Assembly: GCA_005883235.1 (NCBI GenBank)
Contig: VAYE01000289.1
Coordinates: forward strand, 1-5,847
Length of the DNA stretch: 5,847 nt
Origin: Actinomycetota bacterium
GTDB taxonomy: Bacteria; Actinomycetota; Thermoleophilia; Gaiellales; Gaiellaceae
Reading direction: 5' to 3'
The position numbers were made by a program, and so were the translations under genes. The first letter of the stretch is position 1; every line of letters begins with the position of its first letter. Of this stretch, positions 1 to 5,847 are shown piece after piece. The notes beneath the pieces are model-generated. The model saw nothing but the letters and a program-made list of their open reading frames with translations, was not told the DNA's origin and did not search any database.

Positions 1-1085
1 GGCTCGCGGTCGAGGAGGGGCGGGCGGCGGTGCAGGTCTTCCCCTTGCGCGACGGCCGGCTCATCGATCGCTACTCGTTCCATCTCGAGAACGTGGCCGG
101 ACAGGACAGGGCCTCGCTGCTCGAGGCGTTCTGCCTCGAGTACTACGGCTCCTCGCCGAGCGTGCCGCCGCAGATCGTCGTCCCGCGGGACGCGGGCGAC
201 ACGTCCGCCCTGGAGGAGTTCCTCTCGGAGCGGCGCGGCTCGCGCGTCGAGGTGCGCGCGGCGGAGCGGGGCGAGAAGCGTCGGCTGCAGGAGCTCGCCG
301 AGCAGAACGCGCGGCTCGCGCTCGAGTCGGAGGCCGTGCAGGCCGAGCAGACTCGGTTGCGCCGCGTCGAGGCGCTCGAGGAGCTCCGCGAGGCGCTGAA
401 CCTCGAGAGCCTGCCGCTCCGCATCGAGTGCTTCGACGTCTCGACGATCCAGGGCGAGTCGTCGGTCGGCTCGATGGTCGTGTTCCAGGACGCCGTGCCC
501 AAGAAGGCGCACTACCGCAAGTTCGGCGTGCGCGACCTCGACGGGCAAGACGACTTCGCTGCGCTGGCGGAGGTCGTCTCGCGGCGGTTCATGCGCCTCG
601 CCGAGGACGGAACGGGGGAGGAGTGGGACGAGTCGTTTACGGCCACGCCGAACCTGGTCGTCGTCGACGGCGGGAAGGGGCAGCTCTCGGCCGCGCTCGC
701 GGCGATGCAGGCCTTCGACCTACCTCGCGTGGCGGTGATCGCGCTCGCAAAGCGCGCCGAGGAGGTGTTCCTGCCGGGCCGCCCGGATCCGGTCGTCCTG
801 GATCCCCACTCGCCCGGCCTGCAGCTCCTGCAGCGGGTGCGCGACGAGGCGCACCGGTTCGCGATCGGCTTTCATCGCCAGCGCCGGGACTCGCGTTCGT
901 TCGGCTCGATCTTCGACGACCTCGAGGGAGTCGGCCCGGCGCGCCGGCGCGCGATCCTCAACCACTTCGGGTCGGCGGAACGCTTCCTGGCCGCGACGCA
1001 GGAGGAGCTCGAGGGGGTGCCCGGCGTCCCGGCGAAGACGGCGCGCTCCATCTACGCCCAGCTGCACAAGGCCGGGCGAGCCTAG
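1..1085 (+). CDS. uvrC: UvrABC excision nuclease subunit C, C-terminal part (5' end outside window)
   Basis: UvrC makes both incisions around a bulky DNA lesion after UvrA/UvrB recognition in nucleotide excision repair, in the cytoplasm. The frame is open from base 3 and has no start in the window. The GIY-YIG 3'-nuclease domain and UvrB-binding UVR motif therefore lie upstream, roughly 220-260 residues by comparison with E. coli UvrC. Present here is the RNase H-like 5'-incision domain. Its catalytic Asp lies in CFDVSTIQG (codon 435-437), the second in VVVDGGKGQL (codon 666-668), and the conserved His in RDEAHRFAIGFHRQRR (codon 852-854). Two helix-hairpin-helix motifs follow, LEGVGPARRRAIL (from 921) and LEGVPGVPAKTA (about 1005-1043). 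The stop TAG is at 1083-1085. The gene runs convergent to the propeller gene, and its stop codon touches the first repeat copy. The family call is certain; only the N-terminal half is unseen. Confidence 0.97.
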   Translation, partial: LAVEEGRAAVQVFPLRDGRLIDRYSFHLENVAGQDRASLLEAFCLEYYGSSPSVPPQIVVPRDAGDTSALEEFLSERRGSRVEVRAAERGEKRRLQELAEQNARLALESEAVQAEQTRLRRVEALEELREALNLESLPLRIECFDVSTIQGESSVGSMVVFQDAVPKKAHYRKFGVRDLDGQDDFAALAEVVSRRFMRLAEDGTGEEWDESFTATPNLVVVDGGKGQLSAALAAMQAFDLPRVAVIALAKRAEEVFLPGRPDPVVLDPHSPGLQLLQRVRDEAHRFAIGFHRQRRDSRSFGSIFDDLEGVGPARRRAILNHFGSAERFLAATQEELEGVPGVPAKTARSIYAQLHKAGRA

Positions 1086-1149
1086 TCCCGGTGTCAGACC
1101 AGCGTGACGGACCGGTGACGCAACTGAGACGGAAGGCGCGCATGCCGCT
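1085..1149. repeat. REP-like intergenic repeat, copy 1 (degenerate, expanded)
   Basis: A 15-bp block GTCCCGGTGTCAGAC (1085-1099) recurs exactly at 1196-1210. A second shared block, ACGGAAGGCGC, occurs at 1129-1139 and 1217-1227, and GCCGCT follows both. In this copy about 30 bp separate the two blocks, against 6 bp in copy 2, so the unit appears expanded or eroded. The right half of the palindrome (GACACCG) is lost. The repeat begins on the last base of the uvrC stop codon. Confidence 0.6.
1088..1115 (+). terminator. candidate hairpin just after uvrC
   Basis: CCGGTGTCA (1088-1096) can pair with TGAC (1105-1108) and ACCGG (1111-1115), leaving a GG bulge and an 8-nt loop. It begins 3 nt after the uvrC stop codon. 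No T-run follows, so it is at best a non-canonical actinobacterial-type terminator. It overlaps repeat copy 1. Confidence 0.3.
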
Positions 1150-1179
1150 CGGGCCAAAGGGTTGCGTGCTCGGCCGGGG

Positions 1180-1189
1180 CGGCTAGCCG
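1180..1189. repeat. 10-bp perfect palindrome in the convergent spacer
   Basis: CGGCTAGCCG is self-complementary and lies between the two repeat copies. It is short and may be chance in such GC-rich sequence. Apart from the two repeat copies, nothing else is recognisable in the 148-bp spacer between uvrC and the propeller gene. Confidence 0.25.
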
Positions 1190-1194
1190 GGCCC

Positions 1195-1248
1195 GGTCCC
1201 GGTGTCAGACACCGTTACGGAAGGCGCACGCCGCTAGCGCGGGACCGG
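1195..1248. repeat. REP-like repeat, copy 2, with perfect 15-bp palindrome
   Basis: The core CGGTGTC-A-GACACCG (1200-1214) is a perfect 7-bp inverted repeat around one base. Around it, CCGGTCCC (1193-1200) is the reverse complement of GGGACCGG (1241-1248), so the whole unit could fold as an 8-bp outer stem enclosing smaller hairpins. It lies between two converging genes and extends into the last codons of the minus-strand gene, so it may also serve as a bidirectional terminator. Palindromes with a GGTGTC/GACACC core are, from memory, frequent in some GC-rich bacterial genomes; I cannot confirm the copy number here. Confidence 0.6.
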
Positions 1249-2558
1249 AACCGAGGCCGCGAACATCGACTCGTGGAACCGCGGCCCGTTCGGGTGCCGA
1301 GCGAGGGCGAAGACCGGCACAGCGCGCCCGCCCGCGAACGAGGTCGAGATGTAGTCGCCCACCATCACCCCGCTGTCGGTCGCCGCGATCCAGTTGAGCG
1401 AGACCGACCGGGCGCTCAGGCGCTGGGGCTTCGTCCACGTCGCCCCGGCGTTCCGCGACGAGACGAACCAGGCGTCGAGGCCCGCGCTCGTCAGCGTGTA
1501 GTAGGCGAGGGCGAGCCGCCCCGGCGAGGTCGGGTCGGCGGCGAGACCGGGCAGCTCGGCGTCGGCGCTTCCGGTCGGAACCCGCACGGGCGCGCTCCAG
1601 GAGACGCCGTCGCTCGAGCGCGCGACGAGGACGTCGTTGCGCGAGCACCCGGGCCGTCGCGAGCAGTCCGTCCAGGCGACGTAGACCGCGCCGCTCGCGT
1701 CCGCCTCCGCCACCGGCAGGGGCGCTGCCCGCAGCGTCGAGTGGATGCGGTACCTCGCAGGGGCGATCAGGGCCGCGGTCGAGTACGTCGCGCCTCCGTC
1801 CGTCGACCGGATGGCCGAGATCTTCCCCTCGTCGTAGTACGGGATCACGACCATCCCGTCAGGCCGGACGACGGGCTGTACCCCAGGCGCGAAGCTGCCG
1901 AGGAGCGACGCCCGCCCGGCCGCGTCCGACGAGCCGATCGGCAGACCCCACGTCACGCCGCCGTCAACCGTCGTCTGCGTGGAGACCTCGTTCGTCCGAA
2001 AGTCGCTGTAGCTGACGTAGCAGTGACCGCGGAAGGGGCTCTGCGCGCCGTTGTCGCAGACGATCCACTCCTTGTCGAGGAGGAGCGGGCCGAGCGTGGG
2101 AGCGAGCGTCGCCGTGACCGGTGCTCCCCAGTGAAGCCCGTCCGACGAGCTGCTGACGAGGACGGCCGACCCGCGCGTCCACGTCACGCCCCGGTTCCGG
2201 GAGAACGAGAAGCCGATGTCCGAAGAGCCGCCGTTGAAGATCCGCCCGCTCTGGAAGGCGGCCAGGACGGACGAGCCGACCGCGAACGAGTCCGGCTCGA
2301 CCTGCGTTTCGTGCTGGCTCTGGGGATTCTGGAACGGGTCGACCGAGATCTGCCGGCTCACGACCTCGCAGTCACTCGCGACGCGGTCGAACGAGTCCGC
2401 GGTCACGATGTCGCGGCCGCGGCCGCACGAGACGGCGTCCCGGCGACCGTTGTAGGCCTGGACCCGGTCATTCCCGGCGGTCCCGCGGATCCTCGCCGCG
2501 GAGGCGCCCGTCGCAGCGGCAAGCGCCGCCGCGGCGAGGACCAGCACGACGGCTCGCT

Positions 2559-2562
<4 letters not shown>
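1234..2562 (-). CDS. secreted Asp-box (BNR/sialidase-superfamily) beta-propeller protein with RTX-like N-terminal motif
   Basis: A predicted exported protein of 442 residues from a CTG start at 2562-2560. That start gives a clean signal peptide: K2-R3, a hydrophobic stretch at about 4-18, and likely cleavage after ASA near residue 22. Residues 27-52 hold two RTX-nonapeptide-like units (GTAGNDRVQ and CGRGRDIVT). Six Asp-box-like motifs follow with their key Asp/Asn at N123, D141, D200, D255, D318 and N371, for example TVDGGVTW and STDGGATY, so a beta-propeller is expected. The only cysteines are C46/C65, C169/C181 and C300/C306, three close pairs that fit disulfides outside the cell. No FRIP motif or sialidase catalytic set is evident, so glycosidase activity is unproven. 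Asp-boxes 1 and 2 are unusually close (see findings). An in-frame GTG at 2547-2545 (437 residues) is the conventional alternative start, but it drops the basic n-region. The gene overlaps the end of pruA by 4 nt and is probably co-transcribed with it. Confidence 0.85.
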
Positions 2563-4220
<1,658 letters not shown>

Positions 4221-4226
4221 GACGCG

Positions 4227-4232
4227 ATTGTA
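4227..4232 (-). promoter_or_regulatory. -10 element of a probable leaderless pruA promoter
   Basis: Reading the minus strand, TACAAT matches TATAAT at five of six positions. Exactly 6 nt separate it from the G of the GTG start, so the predicted transcription start is that G itself: a leaderless mRNA, common in actinobacteria. No Shine-Dalgarno sequence is visible, in agreement. No good -35 lies 17 bp upstream (CGCGCT). Confidence 0.5.
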
Positions 4233-4236
4233 GAAA
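4231..4236 (+). promoter_or_regulatory. possible -10 element for ogt-whiA
   Basis: TAGAAA matches TATAAT at four of six positions and is preceded by TG. It would start transcription at about 4243, leaving only about 2 nt of leader before the ATG at 4245. It overlaps the opposing pruA -10 by two bases. GGAG at 4239-4242 is only 2 nt from the ATG, too close for a normal ribosome-binding site. No -35 match is evident. Confidence 0.3.
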
Positions 4237-4244
4237 CTGGAGCC

Positions 4245-4703
4245 ATGAGAGCGCGGCGGGTCGGCTACGCCGTCGACGGCTGGGGAGCCGGCGAGCTGTG
4301 GCTCGACGGTGAGCGACTCGTGTGGCACGAGCTTCCGCGGGCCGGCCCCGACGGTGACGACGGGCACCCGCTCGGGGATCGCCTCCGCGCCTTCTTCCTC
4401 GGCGAGCCCGTCTCGTTCGACGACGTCGAGCTCGACCTAGAGTGGTGCACGCCGTTCCAGCTCGCGGTCGCGGAGACGCTGCGCCGCGTGCCTCGCGGCG
4501 AGGTGGTGACCTACGGCGAGCTGGCCGCCCTCGCCGGCTACCCGGGCGCTCAGCGGGCCGCCGGGAGCTTCTGCGCCCACAACCGCTTCCCCGTGATCGT
4601 GCCCTGCCATCGCGTCGTGGCGGCGACGGGACTCGGCTCGTACGGCTCTCACGGGCCCGAGTACAAGCGCCGGCTGCTCGCCCTCGAGCATGTCGCTCTC
4701 TGA
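4245..4703 (+). CDS. ogt: methylated-DNA--[protein]-cysteine S-methyltransferase (Ogt/MGMT family)
   Basis: A suicide repair protein that transfers an alkyl group from O6-alkylguanine (or O4-alkylthymine) in DNA to its own cysteine. Of 152 residues, about 1-65 form a short variable N-terminal part and 69-150 the conserved DNA-binding/active-site domain. Visible motifs: TPFQLAVAETLRRVPRGEVVTYGELA, here residues 69-94, including the TYG motif with Y90; the Arg finger R104 in QRAAG; N113; the acceptor C121 in VPCHRV; and the C-terminal Glu of LLALEH (E148). Because the acceptor Cys is present, this is a true methyltransferase and not an alkyltransferase-like protein. The usual NP after the small-residue helix is replaced by N-R-F-P. 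The ATG at 4245 is chosen because the frame upstream lies inside pruA on the other strand. Its last 14 nt overlap whiA. Ogt is the closest generic symbol. Confidence 0.93.
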   Translation: MRARRVGYAVDGWGAGELWLDGERLVWHELPRAGPDGDDGHPLGDRLRAFFLGEPVSFDDVELDLEWCTPFQLAVAETLRRVPRGEVVTYGELAALAGYPGAQRAAGSFCAHNRFPVIVPCHRVVAATGLGSYGSHGPEYKRRLLALEHVAL

Positions 4704-5598
4704 GGACCTCCGCAACGAGCTCGCGGCGATCGCGCCGCGCCAGGAGTGCGACCGGCTCGCCGAGCTGTCGGGCCTCTTCCACGCCGCCGGCACGGTGCAC
4801 CTGCGCGGCCGCGGCGAGGTGTCGGTCCATCTGGACCTGGCGAGCTCGGCGGTGGCGCGACGCGCGTTCAGCCTCCTCCGTGGCTTCGGGGTCGAGTCGG
4901 AGATCCGTACCTATCGCCGGCGCGCTTTCGACCGCGGGACGCGGTACCAGCTCCACGTCCCCGGCGACGGGCACGCGCTCCAGGTGCTCAACGAGGCGGG
5001 CGTCCTGACGGCGGGGCTCGCCCCGCTCGAGCGACCGCCGAAGCGCGTCGTCGCCCGCGCGTGCTGCCGGTCCGCCTATCTGAGGGGCGCGCTCCTCGGC
5101 GGGGGCTCGCTGAGCGGGCCGCGCTCGCCGCACCTCGAGCTCCGGGCCGCCACCGTCGCCGGCGCGGAGTTCCTCGCCGGCCTCGCGGCCAAGGAGGGCG
5201 GTCGCTTGACCATCTCCGACCGTGGTCGCCACGCCGTCGCGTACGCGAAGGGCGCGGAGGCGATCGGCGACGTCCTCGCCGCCGCCGGGGCGAGCGACGC
5301 CGTGCTCGTGCTGGAGGAGCGCGCCGTGCTCGGCGCGACCCGCGCCGCGGCGAACCGGCTCGCGAACGCCGACCACGCGAACCTCGTCCGGACGAGCCGT
5401 GCCGCACACGCACAGCTGCGCGCCCTGGAGCGCCTCGACCTGGACGAGCTGCCGCCGAAGCTGCGCGAAATCGCGGAGCTCCGCCTGCGCCATCCGACCC
5501 TCTCCCTGCGGGAGCTGGCGCTCAAGTGCGAGCCGCCGGCCACGAAGTCGGCGACGCACCGGCGGCTGCGGAAGCTCGTCCGCCTCGCCGAGCCCTAA
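4690..5598 (+). CDS. whiA: DNA-binding regulator WhiA
   Basis: WhiA combines a degenerate LAGLIDADG homing-endonuclease fold with a C-terminal helix-turn-helix. In Streptomyces it works with WhiB to switch on sporulation-septation genes, and in Bacillus it influences division and chromosome segregation. The 302 residues are slightly short for actinobacterial WhiA (about 325). Visible parts: the N-terminal domain (about 1-90); the signature ACCRSAYLRGALLGGGSL (124-141) with HLELRA after it; KGAEAIGDVLAAAGASDAVL (187-206); NRLANADHANLVRT (222-235), where the usual Cys of NCD/NCE is Ala; and the HTH block LPPKLREIAELRLRHPTLSL (254-273) through RRLRKLVRLA. The LAGLIDADG acidic catalytic positions look absent, as in other WhiA proteins. 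The ATG at 4690 lies inside the end of ogt, so translation is probably coupled; no clear ribosome-binding site is seen. Stop TAA at 5596-5598. Confidence 0.95.
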   Translation: MSLSEDLRNELAAIAPRQECDRLAELSGLFHAAGTVHLRGRGEVSVHLDLASSAVARRAFSLLRGFGVESEIRTYRRRAFDRGTRYQLHVPGDGHALQVLNEAGVLTAGLAPLERPPKRVVARACCRSAYLRGALLGGGSLSGPRSPHLELRAATVAGAEFLAGLAAKEGGRLTISDRGRHAVAYAKGAEAIGDVLAAAGASDAVLVLEERAVLGATRAAANRLANADHANLVRTSRAAHAQLRALERLDLDELPPKLREIAELRLRHPTLSLRELALKCEPPATKSATHRRLRKLVRLAEP

Positions 5599-5600
5599 AA

Positions 5601-5616
5601 TTGCCAAAAGTGACAA
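5601..5616. promoter_or_regulatory. operator-like imperfect palindrome TTGCCA-N4-TGACAA
   Basis: TTGCCA (5601-5606) and TGACAA (5611-5616) are inverted with one mismatch around AAAG, the TTGnCA-N4-TGnCAA shape typical of dimer-binding sites. It starts 3 nt after the whiA stop in a locally AT-richer patch. No regulator is identified; as an RNA hairpin it would be weak. Confidence 0.25.
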
Positions 5617-5632
5617 CCGGGAGCTTTCCTCA

Positions 5633-5646
5633 GATTCGATCGAATC
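5633..5646. promoter_or_regulatory. perfect 14-bp palindrome, candidate operator
   Basis: GATTCGATCGAATC is fully self-complementary. A further GATTCG half-site lies at 5658-5663 and GATTC at 5689-5693. The palindrome ends 3 bp before a candidate -10 (5650-5655), a usual place for a repressor to bind. No T-run follows, so a terminator role is unlikely. Confidence 0.35.
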
Positions 5647-5649
5647 CGT

Positions 5650-5655
5650 CATACT
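5650..5655 (+). promoter_or_regulatory. weak candidate -10 after whiA
   Basis: CATACT matches TATAAT at four of six positions and is among the few AT-rich hexamers here. Transcription would start near 5662. No convincing -35 lies 16-18 bp upstream. If real, it drives whatever lies in the structured stretch after 5662. Confidence 0.2.
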
Positions 5656-5661
5656 GCGATT

Positions 5662-5769
5662 CGGCGGGTCCGTGCTCGTCCGGCGCCGGATTCAGACCCC
5701 GTCCGACGCCAAGGTCCTGAGCGTGGTTCAACCGGAGGGGGAGGTCGTCCTCGGAGCTTCCCCTCCGGC
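5662..5769 (+). ncRNA. possible small structured RNA between whiA and the window end
   Basis: After the candidate -10 come the 12-bp palindrome TCCGGCGCCGGA (5679-5690), an imperfect stem of TCAGACC (5692-5698) with GGTCCTGA (5713-5720), and the strong hairpin at 5732-5769. No long plus-strand coding frame with a start covers this stretch. It matches no RNA family I recognise (not tRNA, tmRNA, RNase P, SRP or 6S). The call rests only on spacing and base-pairing; it could equally be the 3' region of whiA mRNA. Confidence 0.18.
5732..5769. terminator. strong GC-rich hairpin, probable transcription terminator
   Basis: CCGGAGGGGGAG (5732-5743) pairs with CTTCCCCTCCGG (5758-5769): 12 bp with one G-U wobble and a 14-nt loop. 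It lies 6 nt past a minus-strand TGA (5778-5776), and on that strand it is followed by TTG. It could end a minus-strand gene entering from the right, rightward transcription from whiA, or both. There is no true T-tract. Confidence 0.45.
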
Positions 5770-5775
5770 CCGCCT

Positions 5776-5847
5776 TCACCGCCCGAAGTCCGGCGCGGCC
5801 TGCGGCCGCACCATGACGACTTCGGGCGGGTCGACTACCGGTGAGCG
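5776..5847 (-). CDS. possible C-terminal end of a minus-strand gene (5' part outside window)
   Basis: From the window edge the minus strand reads 23 codons and then TGA (5778-5776), ending in MVRPQAAPDFGR. Third positions are nearly all G or C, like the other genes here, and a strong hairpin begins 6 nt past the stop, as expected for a gene end. That would make it convergent to whiA. The piece is too short to assign a family. The competing reading is non-coding DNA with a 12-bp inverted repeat, or an upstream region of a plus-strand gene. Confidence 0.3.
   Translation of the reverse strand, partial: RSPVVDPPEVVMVRPQAAPDFGR
5779..5830. repeat. nested inverted repeat at the window end
   Basis: CCGCCCGAAGTC (5779-5790) is the exact reverse complement of GACTTCGGGCGG (5819-5830). 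Inside, GCGGCC (5795-5800) pairs with GGCCGC (5804-5809) around TGC. The 12-bp outer stem is perfect, which is notable even in GC-rich DNA. If 5776-5847 is coding, the symmetry falls on the codons for DPPEV and DFGR and may be coincidental. Confidence 0.5.

Noticed and set aside
4221..4367. 49-codon N-terminal extension of PruA
   Set aside because: It is antisense to ogt, has no family similarity, and the -10 element lies inside it.
5725..5731. GGTTCAA resembling a tRNA T-loop
   Set aside because: The flanking bases do not form the T stem, and no acceptor or anticodon arm can be drawn.
5813..5847. ATG start of a plus-strand gene at the window end
   Set aside because: There is no ribosome-binding site, it sits inside an inverted repeat, and the opposite-strand reading with a stop and hairpin is at least as good. 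Only 11 codons are visible.

Overview
The window is very GC-rich, with G or C at most third codon positions and tightly packed genes. The gene set (uvrC, a PruA-type dehydrogenase, an alkyl-DNA methyltransferase, whiA) points to Actinomycetota. The secreted Asp-box protein with an RTX-like, Cys-containing head suggests class Thermoleophilia; that class-level call is inferred from family resemblance only.

Layout, left to right: (1) 1-1085, the 3' part of uvrC (+), open at the window edge. (2) 1086-1233, a convergent intergenic stretch with two copies of a REP-like repeat built on the palindrome CGGTGTC-A-GACACCG. (3) 1234-2562, a secreted six-Asp-box beta-propeller protein (-), probably starting at a rare CTG that overlaps the stop of the gene before it. 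(4) 2559-4220, pruA (-), delta-1-pyrroline-5-carboxylate dehydrogenase of proline catabolism. (5) 4221-4244, a 24-bp divergent promoter region with overlapping -10 elements. Both flanking transcripts look leaderless or nearly so. (6) 4245-4703, an Ogt/MGMT-type methyltransferase (+). (7) 4690-5598, whiA (+), overlapping the methyltransferase gene by 14 nt. (8) 5599-5847, a less GC-rich stretch with operator-like palindromes, a candidate -10, several hairpins, and possibly the last 23 codons of a minus-strand gene with a terminator-like hairpin behind it.

The genes form two divergent units. The rightward unit (ogt-whiA) couples direct repair of alkylated DNA to the WhiA cell-division/differentiation regulator. 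The leftward unit (pruA-propeller) couples proline/glutamate carbon metabolism to an exported protein. In many actinobacteria uvrC is followed by rapZ, yvcK and whiA. Here rapZ and yvcK are absent and the pruA/propeller/ogt block sits in their place.

I see no phage, transposase, CRISPR array or recognisable defence system. The most interesting signals are the rearranged uvrC-whiA neighbourhood, the interlocked leaderless promoters, the CTG start, the propeller gene with one blade apparently lost, and the structured region after whiA.
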